DNA of 64,000 bases, taken from positions 633,501 through 697,500 of the forward strand of contig NZ_CP089924.1 in assembly GCF_021284765.1 (NCBI RefSeq). The letters are read 5' to 3'. Source of the DNA: Lysobacter sp. 5GHs7-4 (GTDB taxonomy: Bacteria > Pseudomonadota > Gammaproteobacteria > Xanthomonadales > Xanthomonadaceae). The translations under genes and the position numbers were made by a program. Below, in pieces: positions 11,860-21,568 of this stretch (positions are counted from its first letter, which is position 1; the number at the start of each line of letters is the position of its first letter). The notes under the pieces are model-generated. The model was not told the origin of the DNA. It did not search any database and worked only from the letters and a program-made list of their open reading frames with translations.

Positions 11860-13470
11860 ATGTCGGCAGTGATGCAGCAGCGGCAGGAGTCGAACGGGAT
11901 CGAGCTGACCGCCACCCTGGCCGGTCAGGAGCAGTTGCTGACGCCGGCCGCGCTGGCCTTCCTGGCCGACCTGCACCGCCGCTACGAACCCGCGCGCCAG
12001 GCCCGCCTGGCCGCGCGCCGCGAGCGCCAGGCCTGGTTCGACGCCGGTCACCTGCCGGACTTCCGCGCCGACACCGCCGCGATCCGCAACGGCCAGTGGC
12101 GCGTCGCCGCGCTGCCCGCCGCCCTGCTGGACCGCCGCGTCGAGATCACCGGGCCGGTCGATCCCAAGATGGTCATCAACGCCCTCAACTCGGGCGCCAA
12201 GGTCTTCATGGCCGACTTCGAGGACAGCACCGCGCCGACCTGGGCCAACCTGCTGACCGGCCAGCGCGCGCTGAAGAAGGCCGTCGCCGGCACCCTGGAC
12301 TGGATGGCGCAGGACGGCTGCAAGCACTACACCCTCAAGCCCTACGAGCAACAGGCGGTGCTGATGGTGCGCCCGCGCGGCTGGCACCTGGACGAGAAGC
12401 ACCTGCTGATCGACGGCGCGCCGATCGCCGGCAGCCTGTTCGATCTGGGCCTGTTCGCGTTCCACAACGCGCAGGCGCTCGCGGCCAAGGACCGCGGCCC
12501 CTACTTCTACCTGCCCAAGCTGCAGTCGATGGAAGAGGCGCAGCTGTGGAACGAAGTGCTGGATCGCGTCGAGCAGGCGCTGGGCCTGGAGGCGGGGCAG
12601 ATCAAGGTCACCGTGCTGATCGAGACCCTGCCGGCGGTGTTCGAGATGGACGAGATCCTGCATGCGCTGCGCACGCGCATCGCCGGCCTCAACTGCGGCC
12701 GCTGGGATTACGTGTTCTCCTACCTCAAGACCTTCCGCGCGCACCGCGACAAGGTCCTGCCCGAACGCGGCCAAGTGACGATGCTGCAGCCGTTCCTGCG
12801 CGCGTACTCGGAACTGCTGATCCAGACCTGCCACAAGCGCGGCGCGCACGCGATGGGCGGCATGGCCGCGCAGATTCCGATCAGCGGCGACGAGGCCGCC
12901 AACGAGGCCGCGCTGGCCAAGGTGCGCGCCGACAAGTTGCGCGAGGTCACCGCCGGCCACGACGGCACCTGGGTCGCGCATCCGGCGCTGATCCCGCTGG
13001 CGATGCGCATCTTCGACGAGCGCATGCCCGGCCCGCACCAGCAGCACGTGCTGCGCGACGACGTGCTGGTGATCCGCGACGACTTGATCAAGCCCTCGTT
13101 GGGCACGATCACGCGCGCCGGTTTCGAGGGCAACGTCGAGGTCTGCGTGCGTTACCTCGCGGCCTGGCTGGACGGCAACGGCTGCGTGCCGATCCATTGG
13201 CTGATGGAGGACGCGGCCACCGCCGAGATCGCGCGCACCCAGCTGTGGCAGTGGCTGCACGCGTCGGGCCTGCACCTGGACGACGGCACGCCGGTCGATT
13301 TCGCCCTGCTCGAGCGCGCCCTGATCGGCCTGCCCAGCAAGCTCGCCGAGCGCATGAAGCTGCCCGGCGGCGAGCGCCTGGGCGAGGCGATCGCGATGCT
13401 CGACCAGCTCACCCATGCCGACACGCTGGAAGAGTTCCTGACCCTGCCGGCTTACGAACGCATCGACTGA
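11860..13470 (+). CDS. aceB: Malate synthase A
   Basis: A 536-residue malate synthase of the A type, which condenses glyoxylate with acetyl-CoA to malate. The signature AGLNCGRWDYVFSYLK is present, with MADFEDSTAPTW for metal binding and AMGGMAAQIPI for the active-site loop. Length matches the A form (about 530), not the 720-residue G form. Start ATG at 11860 follows AGGAGCACGGGC. It is followed by aceA about 200 bases downstream, so the glyoxylate bypass is complete here. Confidence 0.97.
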   Translation: MSAVMQQRQESNGIELTATLAGQEQLLTPAALAFLADLHRRYEPARQARLAARRERQAWFDAGHLPDFRADTAAIRNGQWRVAALPAALLDRRVEITGPVDPKMVINALNSGAKVFMADFEDSTAPTWANLLTGQRALKKAVAGTLDWMAQDGCKHYTLKPYEQQAVLMVRPRGWHLDEKHLLIDGAPIAGSLFDLGLFAFHNAQALAAKDRGPYFYLPKLQSMEEAQLWNEVLDRVEQALGLEAGQIKVTVLIETLPAVFEMDEILHALRTRIAGLNCGRWDYVFSYLKTFRAHRDKVLPERGQVTMLQPFLRAYSELLIQTCHKRGAHAMGGMAAQIPISGDEAANEAALAKVRADKLREVTAGHDGTWVAHPALIPLAMRIFDERMPGPHQQHVLRDDVLVIRDDLIKPSLGTITRAGFEGNVEVCVRYLAAWLDGNGCVPIHWLMEDAATAEIARTQLWQWLHASGLHLDDGTPVDFALLERALIGLPSKLAERMKLPGGERLGEAIAMLDQLTHADTLEEFLTLPAYERID

Positions 13471-13494
13471 CCCGCGTCGCGGCTTCGGTGATTC

Positions 13495-13582
13495 CTGTGG
13501 GAGCGACGTAAGTCGCGATTTCCTCCACATACCGAAGATCTGGCGCGTGCGGAGCGAATCGCGACTTACGTCGCTCCCACAG
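13495..13582. repeat. Large inverted repeat between aceB and aceA
   Basis: A 26-base arm CTGTGGGAGCGACGTAAGTC... (13495-13520) is repeated perfectly inverted at 13557-13582, with a 36-base loop. The arm is a variant of the GTGGGAGCGGCGTGAGCCGC element found elsewhere in the window, with compensated changes that preserve internal pairing. In RNA it would form a very stable stem and could uncouple aceA from aceB expression. Confidence 0.85.
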
Positions 13583-13677
13583 AAAGCCTCATCTGCCGTC
13601 GCAGCAACGCCTCACTCCATCCACCGCAACACGCCCACACCCCACGTCGTTACGACCCACACGCAAGGAACGAAGTC

Positions 13678-14976
<1,299 letters not shown>

Positions 14977-15210
14977 ATGCGGCCCCGCGGCGCGACCGGC
15001 GAGGGGGCCGGGCGCGCCGTGGCGGCGGCTGCGGGCCGCCACCGCGAACCGGGCGAACGGCGCCCGGTCCGCGCCGTCCGTCGTCCGCCTGAACCGGCGC
15101 GATGCCGATGCCGATGACCGACTTCCGCCGACCGGGGCGTTTGCTATTCAGGCGAGGTGCTATCCTGCTTCTCCAGCCTCTGAAGGAGCCGGGGATCCGG
15201 GGGTCGTGGG

Positions 15211-16260
15211 ATGAATCGCGATGGTGCTGCGCCGAGCATGACGGGCGGTCAGTTCAATTCGGATCCGATCGCGGCGCCTAACGAAGCGGCGACGGCAGCG
15301 CTTAGCCAAGCGGAATTCGAACTGTTCGCCGAACTCGGCCGCCCGCGTCACGTCGAGGCCGGTCAAGTGCTGTTCCGCCGCGGCGAACTGGGCACCACCA
15401 TGTTCGTGGTCGCGCGCGGCGCGATCGATCTGGATTTCGGCGACGACCTGGTCACCAAGCGCCTGGGCCCGCGCGAATTCTTCGGCGAACTCGGCCTGCT
15501 GATCGGCGACCACGCGCGCAGCGCCGACGCCATCGCCGCCAGCGCCGGTGCGCTGATCGAACTGCGCCACGAGGAATTCCAGCGCCTAGTCGACCGTAAC
15601 GCCGGCCTGGTCTGCCACTTCCTGCGCCGCGCGATCATGCGCGTGGTGCTCAACGAGCAAGGCCTGATCCGGCGGCTGCGCCGTCGCAACCAGGATCTGG
15701 AGGCCGCGCTCGACAGCCTGTACGCGACCACCCACCAGCTCAACCAGACCGAAGAGCTGATCCGCACCGACGAGCTCACCGGCTTGTACAACCGCCGCGG
15801 CCTGACCCTGCACCTGCAGGAAGCGCGCACGCGCGGCATGCCGCAGACCCTGGGCCTGGTGCTGGTGGACTGCGACCGCTTCAAGCAGGTCAACGACGAT
15901 CACGGCCACCTGGCCGGCGACCGCGTGCTGCAGAGCATCGCCGCGATCATGCGCTCGGTGGCCGGGCCCGACGACATCGCCTGCCGCCTCGGCGGCGACG
16001 AATTCTGCCTGCTGGTCTCGGCCGCGCACGCGCACGACGTGATGCGCTTCGCCGAGTTCATCGTCGCCACCGCGCAGAACCTGATGCTGATGCCGCAGTC
16101 GCCGCCGACCATCTGTCCGGTCAGCGTCGGCGCCTGCATGGTCGACCCGCGCGCGGACTGGAACGACTGGTACGCGCGCGCCGACGAAGCGCTGTACCAA
16201 GCCAAGCGCAAGGGCGGTAACCGCGTGCATTGGCAAGACGCGGCACTGGAACCGGTTTGA
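15211..16260 (+). CDS. Cyclic-nucleotide-binding GGDEF protein (diguanylate cyclase)
   Basis: A 349-residue soluble protein. Residues about 30-150 form a cNMP-binding (CRP-like) beta-roll (EAGQVLFRRGELGTTMFVVARG, GPREFFGELGLLIGDHARSA). A helical linker with heptads follows (about 150-190), then a GGDEF domain (about 190-345). The active site is intact (RLGGDEFCLL, LVDCDRFKQVNDDHGHLAGD), so it should make c-di-GMP. The residues where an RxxD inhibitory site would sit are PDDI, so product inhibition of the usual kind is unlikely. The ATG at 15211 is taken; an ATG at 15238 is possible. A class III nucleotide cyclase gene starts 30 bases downstream, so a cyclic nucleotide made next door could be the ligand. 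That is inference. Confidence 0.88.
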   Translation: MNRDGAAPSMTGGQFNSDPIAAPNEAATAALSQAEFELFAELGRPRHVEAGQVLFRRGELGTTMFVVARGAIDLDFGDDLVTKRLGPREFFGELGLLIGDHARSADAIAASAGALIELRHEEFQRLVDRNAGLVCHFLRRAIMRVVLNEQGLIRRLRRRNQDLEAALDSLYATTHQLNQTEELIRTDELTGLYNRRGLTLHLQEARTRGMPQTLGLVLVDCDRFKQVNDDHGHLAGDRVLQSIAAIMRSVAGPDDIACRLGGDEFCLLVSAAHAHDVMRFAEFIVATAQNLMLMPQSPPTICPVSVGACMVDPRADWNDWYARADEALYQAKRKGGNRVHWQDAALEPV

Positions 16261-16290
16261 CCGGGACACGCGAACAAGGATGCCCTCGCG

Positions 16291-18927
16291 ATGAACGACG
16301 CCCATAGGCCCCATCCGGAAGCGCCGCAGCTGCGCACCCTGCTGCTGACCGACCTGTGCGATTCGACCACCCTGGTCGAGCGCCTGGGCGACGGCCCGGC
16401 GGCCGAGCTGTTCCGCGAGCACGACCGCCTGGTGCTGCAATTGCAGCAGCAATGGCGCGGCCGCCTGATCGATCGTTCCGACGGCCTGCTGCTGCTGTTC
16501 GAACGCCCGATCGACGGCCTGGGTTTCGCCCTGGATTACGAGCGCGGCCTGCGCGAGATCGGACGCGAGCGCAAGCAGACCCTGTTGGCGCGCGCCGGCC
16601 TGCACGTGGGCGAAGTGCTGACCTGGCGCAACAGCGACGAGGCGGTCAAGGTCGGCGCCAAGCCGCTGGAAGTCGAAGGCCTGGCCAAGCCCATGGCCGG
16701 GCGATTGATGGCGATGGCGCGACCGGGCCAGATCCTGCTGTCGGCGGTGGCCGAGCCGCTGGCGCACCGCGCCGCGCGCGAACTCGGCGAGCGCGGCCAA
16801 CAACTGCTGTGGAAGTCCTACGGCCGCTGGCGCTTCAAAGGCGTGCCCGACGCGCAGGAAATCTACGAGGTCGGCGAGCCCGGCATCGCGCCGCTGCGCG
16901 CGCCGCCGAATTCGCCCAAGGCCTGGCGCGACGTGCCGCTGTGGCGGCGCCCGGCCGCGCTGGCGGCGGAGGTCGCGGTGCTGGCGGTGATCGGCGTGGG
17001 CGTGTGGTTCGTGACCAAGCCGCAGCCGGCGATCGCCTTCAACGAGCGCGACTGGGTGGTGGTCGGCGACCTGCGCAACCTCACCGGTCAGAGCGTGCTG
17101 GACGATTCGCTGGAGCAGGCGTTCCGCATCAGCCTGGAGCAGTCGCGCTACGTCAACGTGCTGTCGGACCTGAAGGCGCGCGACACCCTGGCGCGCATGC
17201 AGCGCAAGCCCGACACCTTCCTGGACCGCACCGTCGCCTCCGAAATCGCGCTGCGCGACGGCGCGCGCGCGGTGATCCTGCCGACCGTGGCCGAAGTCGG
17301 CGGGCGCGTGCGGGTGAGCGCGGAAGTCATCGACCCGCACACCCAGACCACGGTCTACGCCGAGTCCGTCGACGGCGTCGGCGCCGGCTCGGCGCTGTCC
17401 TCGATCGACCAGGTCACCGCCAGCCTGCGCAACAAGCTGGGCGAAGCGCTGAAGTCGATCGACAACGACTCCGCGCCGCTGCCGCAGGTGACCACCAAGA
17501 ACCTCGACGCGCTGCGCGCCTACGCGCTGGGCACCAAGGCCTACGCCAAGCGCCAGTTCCCCGAGGCGCTGCAGTACTTCCAGCGCGCGCTGGAGCTGGA
17601 CCCGAACTTCGCCCTCGCCCACATGGGCGTGATGCGCGTGTACGTGAGCAACGCCGACAACGCCGCCGCCAAGCCCTCGCTGACCCGCGCGCTGGCGCTG
17701 CGCGAGCACCTGCCCGCGCGCGACGCGCTGTACCTGGATGCGTGGGCGGCCGAGTTCGGTCCGCAGCCCTCGCGGCGCGCGGCGCCGAAGTGGAAGCTGC
17801 TGGCCGGCCTGTACCCCGATTACTACGCCGGCCAGAGCCGGCTGGCCTGGTTCGATTTCACCTCCGGCCGCTACGACGCCGCCCTGCGCGGCGCGCAGGC
17901 GTTCTCGGCGCCGCAGAATGCGCTGCGCGACATCGCCATGGAGCTCAAGGGCCGCGTCTACCTGGCGCAGGAGCGTCCGGCGCAGGCGCTGGAAAGCTTC
18001 AAGCAGGCCGAAACCGCCGGCCAGTACCCGCCCACGCGCCGCCACGCCGCCGCGCTGGCGACCCTGCGCCGCTATCCCGAGGCGGAAAAGATCCTCGCCG
18101 CGCTGCCCGCCAACGACCGCAGCCTGGGCGCGCTGGTCAACGAGTTCGAACGCATCTCGATCCCGCTGGACCAGGGCCGCCTGAGCGACGCGCAGCGCAG
18201 CGCCGACCGCGCCGCGGCGGCCGCCAGCGGCGCCAATCCGCTGCTGCGCTACCCGTTCGCGATTGCCGACTACTGGACCGACCTGCTGCGCGATCCCAAG
18301 TCGGTGCCGCCGGCCAAGATCGCTGCGCTGGCCGACGCCATCGTCGCCGACGCCGCCAACCCGGCCGGCGAAGCCGATCGCGACGACCTGCTGGTGATGG
18401 CCCTGGCCGCGGTGCGGCTGGGCCAGCGCGCCGGCGACCGCGCCATCGGCGAACGCCTGCTGCCCAAGCTGAGCACGATGACCGAAGAGTCCGGCCATGC
18501 CGGCGCGATCAAGCTGCTGAGCGTGGCCAAGGCCGAGCAGCTGCGCCTGTCGGGCAAGCCGGCCGAAGCGGCTTCGTTGCTGGCGCGCGAAATCGACGGC
18601 ACCGAGCCGTTCCAGCTGCGCGTCGCCCTGCGCGATGCGCTGCGCGATGCCGGCAAGGCCGAGGAAGCGCTGAAGCAGGACCGTTGGCTGGCCGCGCACC
18701 GCGGCCTGGCCTATATCGAGCCCTTGGGCGGCCAGGCCCTGCAGGCGATGAGCGTGGCCGACGCCAGCCTGGCGCCGCTGGACGCGGCCGAACGTTTGCT
18801 GGGTCTGGGTCGTCCGGACGAAGCGCGACGGGAAGCCGAGGCCTTCCGCCGCGCCTGGACGAGCGAGACCTTGCCGCCTTACTTGGCGCGCAGGCTGGAC
18901 GCGACGCTGCCCGCTTCGAAGCAGTGA
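16291..18927 (+). CDS. Putative peptide-modification-system cyclase (class III cyclase + TPR)
   Basis: An 878-residue protein. Residues about 12-195 are a class III adenylate/guanylate cyclase domain with both metal aspartates (D21 in TDLCDSTTLVERLG, D64 in RSDGLLLLF) and the AGLHVGEV strand. One transmembrane helix follows at about 226-245 (AALAAEVAVLAVIGVGVWFV). A region resembling the TolB-like/FlgO fold (VVGDLRNLTGQSVLDDSLEQ) and then TPR repeats (from about 410, FPEALQYFQRALELDPNF) make up the rest. From memory this matches the predicted cyclase of the TIGR04509/04510/04511 peptide-modification trio. The two other members follow at once: a precursor on the other strand (overlapping 49 bases) and a SagB-like dehydrogenase. 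How a nucleotide cyclase would serve peptide maturation is unknown; regulation is as likely as catalysis. Confidence 0.8.
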   Translation: MNDAHRPHPEAPQLRTLLLTDLCDSTTLVERLGDGPAAELFREHDRLVLQLQQQWRGRLIDRSDGLLLLFERPIDGLGFALDYERGLREIGRERKQTLLARAGLHVGEVLTWRNSDEAVKVGAKPLEVEGLAKPMAGRLMAMARPGQILLSAVAEPLAHRAARELGERGQQLLWKSYGRWRFKGVPDAQEIYEVGEPGIAPLRAPPNSPKAWRDVPLWRRPAALAAEVAVLAVIGVGVWFVTKPQPAIAFNERDWVVVGDLRNLTGQSVLDDSLEQAFRISLEQSRYVNVLSDLKARDTLARMQRKPDTFLDRTVASEIALRDGARAVILPTVAEVGGRVRVSAEVIDPHTQTTVYAESVDGVGAGSALSSIDQVTASLRNKLGEALKSIDNDSAPLPQVTTKNLDALRAYALGTKAYAKRQFPEALQYFQRALELDPNFALAHMGVMRVYVSNADNAAAKPSLTRALALREHLPARDALYLDAWAAEFGPQPSRRAAPKWKLLAGLYPDYYAGQSRLAWFDFTSGRYDAALRGAQAFSAPQNALRDIAMELKGRVYLAQERPAQALESFKQAETAGQYPPTRRHAAALATLRRYPEAEKILAALPANDRSLGALVNEFERISIPLDQGRLSDAQRSADRAAAAASGANPLLRYPFAIADYWTDLLRDPKSVPPAKIAALADAIVADAANPAGEADRDDLLVMALAAVRLGQRAGDRAIGERLLPKLSTMTEESGHAGAIKLLSVAKAEQLRLSGKPAEAASLLAREIDGTEPFQLRVALRDALRDAGKAEEALKQDRWLAAHRGLAYIEPLGGQALQAMSVADASLAPLDAAERLLGLGRPDEARREAEAFRRAWTSETLPPYLARRLDATLPASKQ

Positions 18928-19205
18928 ACCACGGTGTGGGTGTCTTGCGACGTCAGGTAGCTGCGTAGCTCATCCCGGGACGCCTGGATTTCTTCCTTCG
19001 GGGCGATGTTCGCCACCATCATGCAGCTCGAATCCGACAGCGCGGCCTTGGTTTGCGCCGGCGCCAGACCGACCCGTCCCAGTGCCGCGGCCGGATCCTG
19101 AACGAACAGCTCGCGGAAATGATCGTCGTTGCCGAGCTTGTCGAGCAGCTTGTCGGCGACCTTCGGATCCAGAGGCGGATGCCCCTTGGTGTTGTCGTTG
19201 CCCAT
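18879..19205 (-). CDS. Candidate RiPP precursor peptide (TIGR04509-like)
   Basis: A 108-residue protein on the minus strand. The first half (about residues 13-50) looks like a nitrile-hydratase/NHLP-type helical leader (VADKLLDKLGNDDHFRELF, then QDPAAALGRVGL). The second half is a presumed modified region with two cysteines (C61 in DSSCMMV, C95 in VVHCFEAG) and many Ser/Thr. GGGGGAG lies five bases before the ATG, so it is a real gene although its 3' end overlaps the end of the cyclase gene by 49 bases, tail to tail. It is divergent from the dehydrogenase gene. No double-glycine cleavage site is obvious. Family assignment is from memory of the xanthomonad trio; the product and modification are unknown. 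Confidence 0.75.
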   Translation of the reverse strand: MGNDNTKGHPPLDPKVADKLLDKLGNDDHFRELFVQDPAAALGRVGLAPAQTKAALSDSSCMMVANIAPKEEIQASRDELRSYLTSQDTHTVVHCFEAGSVASSLRAK

Positions 19206-19317
19206 CGGTACTCCCCCTAGCAGAGCCTGTTGCGGCCCCGATAGGCGACGAATCTATCCTTGTCGCACGTAGGGGACAACCTCAAACTCCTTAAAAAATG
19301 CAGCGCGGGAGTGGAAT

Positions 19318-20481
19318 ATGCAGGTGAGGCGTTGCGCGGTGGTGTTCATGGAGCCGCGCGAGGAGGTCGGTTTCGATCTGCGATCCCTGCTGGCCGGCGG
19401 CGCCGGACTGCGCCGGCAGCGGCGCTGGCTGGCGCTGGCGCCGCACCTGGACGGCGAAATCGAGATCGACGCCGACGAGCGCGAACTGTTGGGGCAGCTC
19501 AGTCCTGGCGAATGGAGCGCGGCGGATGCCTGGCCCGCGAGCACGACGCAACGCCTGCTCGAGGTCGGCCTGTTGATCGGCGACGCGCCCGCGCACGCGC
19601 ACCACCGCGAACGCGACCAACGCCTGCGCGACGGCCATTGGTGGCCGGCCGCGGCGATGCTTCATCGGCTGGCGCGCTGGGACGGCGTGGACGGCGTGGC
19701 CGACATGGAAGCCAAGGAGCTGACCACCGTGTCGGGCCTGCGCGACAAGCTGGGCGCGCCGCCGCCGCCGGTGCACGAACGCGTGCCGGCCGCGCAACGC
19801 ATCGGCCTGCCGGAAATCGCGCCGGGCGAATTCGACGCACTGCTCGCGCGCCGCGCCACCTGCCGCAACTTCGACCGCGAACGCGCGCTGCCGCGTGAGC
19901 TGTTCGCGCACATGCTGGTGCGCAGCTTCGCCGCCCAGGCCCAGCTGCAGACCCACGACGACGCGGCCTTCCTCAAGAAGCATTCGCCGTCGGCCGGCGG
20001 CCTGCACGCGACCGAGGCCTACCTGATCGTGCAGCGCGTCGAGGGCGTCGCGCCCGGGCTGTACCACTACCACCCGGTCGCCCACGCGCTGGAACCGCTG
20101 CCGTCGCCGCCGGACCTGGGCGCGTTCGCGTTGGCCGCGGTGGCCGGCCAGCATTGGTTCGCCGACGCGCCGGTGCTGGCGGTGCTGGCGCCGCGCTACG
20201 CGCGCTGTTTCTGGAAGTACCGCCATCACGCCAAGGCCTACCGCGCGCTGGTGCTGGACAGCGGCCACCTCTCGCAGACCCTGTACCTGAGCGCGACCGA
20301 GCTGGGCCTGGGCGCGTTCGTCACCTGCGCCATCAACGAGGTCGACATCGAACGCGGCTTCGCCTTGGACCCGCTGGAGGAGGGGCCGCTGGCGGTGTGC
20401 GGCTTCGGCTGGCGCGCCGCCGACCTGCGCACGGCCGAGTTCGACCCCGGCGGCGCGGTGTGGGCGCCGGCCGCGGGCTAG
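19318..20481 (+). CDS. SagB-like peptide maturation dehydrogenase (TIGR04511-like)
   Basis: A 387-residue protein. The C-terminal 210 residues are a nitroreductase/SagB-type flavin domain (LLARRATCRNFDRERALPRE, KKHSPSAGGLHATEAYLIVQ, GLYHYHPVAHALEPL, LVLDSGHLSQTLYLSATELG). The N-terminal 170 residues are a family-specific domain. SagB enzymes oxidise azolines to azoles in thiazole/oxazole-modified peptides. Here no YcaO cyclodehydratase is encoded nearby, so the substrate reaction may differ. GGGAG precedes the ATG. It forms a compact locus with the cyclase and the precursor, from which it is separated by 112 bases. Confidence 0.82.
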   Translation: MQVRRCAVVFMEPREEVGFDLRSLLAGGAGLRRQRRWLALAPHLDGEIEIDADERELLGQLSPGEWSAADAWPASTTQRLLEVGLLIGDAPAHAHHRERDQRLRDGHWWPAAAMLHRLARWDGVDGVADMEAKELTTVSGLRDKLGAPPPPVHERVPAAQRIGLPEIAPGEFDALLARRATCRNFDRERALPRELFAHMLVRSFAAQAQLQTHDDAAFLKKHSPSAGGLHATEAYLIVQRVEGVAPGLYHYHPVAHALEPLPSPPDLGAFALAAVAGQHWFADAPVLAVLAPRYARCFWKYRHHAKAYRALVLDSGHLSQTLYLSATELGLGAFVTCAINEVDIERGFALDPLEEGPLAVCGFGWRAADLRTAEFDPGGAVWAPAAG

Positions 20482-20824
20482 TCCGCGACGCCGAAGCCCG
20501 TCCTTGTATGAATGGGGTGCCGGCGGACCTCGGCCGTCCGTCCTGCCCGGCCCCGGCGCCACGCGCGCGGGGCCGCCAGGCGGCCACGGTTCGGCGCAGG
20601 GCGGGCACGGCTGATCGCAATGGGGCGGGATCGTGCAAGGGCCGCCGGTCCGTCCGCAGGCCGGGGTGTTCTGCGCTCAAGTGATTGTTGCCATTGACTT
20701 TATTTCCCCGCTCTGCGGCCGGCAGCGGCGCCGATCGCGCGCCCGGGATTGGTTGAAGGTCACATTTCGCGGGCGTAACGTCGGGCATCCGCAATCCGGC
20801 TGTCCGCACTCCAGGAGTCGAACT
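20482..20824. other. Spacer without recognised gene
   Basis: These 343 bases follow the dehydrogenase and precede the exported-protein array. No coding frame is convincing. An AT-richer stretch at about 20681-20712 (GTGATTGTTGCCATTGACTT) stands out and may hold the promoter of the array, but no clean -35/-10 pair can be named. Confidence 0.5.
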
Positions 20825-21271
20825 ATGAAGTTCCGCGTTTGGGCCTTGTCGCTGTTGCTGGTGGCCCCTGTCACGTTCGCGTCGGTCGATCGCGGCGTGC
20901 TGCAGTTCGAATCGATCCGCTCCCAGCAGACCGAAATCCGCAGCGCCGTGCAGGCCGCCAGCGGCCGCTACCGGGAAATGTCGGCCAACACGCGCGGCGA
21001 GCTGTTGGCCAAGCAGGACCACCTGTTCCAGCTGATGCAGGGCAAGCAGTCGACCCAGGAGCTCAACGAAGAGCAGAAGACCGACGTCTTCAACACCCTG
21101 GAATGGATCGAGGCTGCGATCAACAAGGCCGACGACGAGCGCATGGTCTGCGAACGCCGCCCGGTGCTGGGCAGCACGCGCAAGGAGCGCGTGTGCAAGA
21201 CCGTCGGTCAGTTGCGCGCTGAGCGCGAATCGGCCCGCGAACGCATGCAAAACGGCGACGTGCGCCAGTAA
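20825..21271 (+). CDS. Exported small protein, array copy 1
   Basis: A 148-residue protein with a signal peptide (MKFRVWALSLLLVAPVTFAS). The mature part is a charged helical domain shared by all copies of this array: an SQQTEIRS start, GRYREM, TRGELLAKQ, a central NTLEWIEAAINKADDERM, then two cysteines in CERRPVLGSTRKERVC, 14 residues apart and probably disulfide-bonded in the periplasm. I do not recognise a named family and assign no function. The ATG at 20825 is preceded by CAGGAG. It is closest to copy 5: 109 bases of the two genes differ at only four positions. Confidence 0.8.
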   Translation: MKFRVWALSLLLVAPVTFASVDRGVLQFESIRSQQTEIRSAVQAASGRYREMSANTRGELLAKQDHLFQLMQGKQSTQELNEEQKTDVFNTLEWIEAAINKADDERMVCERRPVLGSTRKERVCKTVGQLRAERESARERMQNGDVRQ

Positions 21272-21325
21272 CGCCTGGCGGGCTCGGCGCGCATGCCGCG
21301 CGTCGAGCCCGCTAGGAGGCGCATC

Positions 21326-21532
21326 GTGAAAATGTCGCTTGTATGGACGCCGGCGCTCATGCCGTGCGTCGCCTCCGCCGCTACCGCCAATGTCGGCCTT
21401 CTCGGCCAGATCCTGCAGGAACAGCGCCAGATCCGCGCCGCGTCCGAGCGCGCGACCGGCCGGTGCCGCGTCGGCGTCGCGCGCGCGATCCCATCCAGCC
21501 ATCGACCGCCGCCGTCCTCGCCGTTAGAGTGA
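21326..21532 (+). pseudogene. Exported small protein, array copy 2 (broken)
   Basis: A strong GGAGG precedes a GTG at 21326 (ATG alternative at 21332). The first 45 codons read like the other array members: a signal peptide (SLVWTPALMPCVASAAT), then ILQEQRQIRAASERATGR, which aligns with the QQTEIRS...ASGR block. Right after this point the similarity stops. The frame runs into unrelated Arg/Pro/Ser-rich sequence and ends at 21532, so the LEWIEAA core and both cysteines are missing. This looks like a copy truncated by a deletion. A short functional peptide cannot be excluded because start signals are intact. Confidence 0.65.
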
Positions 21533-21568
21533 TCGGGCCCGGAATGGGCGCGGGCTGGAGAGGTGGCG

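Noticed and set aside
15586..18699. A 1037-codon open frame on the minus strand opposite the cyclase gene
   Set aside because: It is the antisense shadow of a GC-rich gene: the translation is rich in Arg, Gln, His and Val with no domain, and the plus strand has clear cyclase and TPR motifs.
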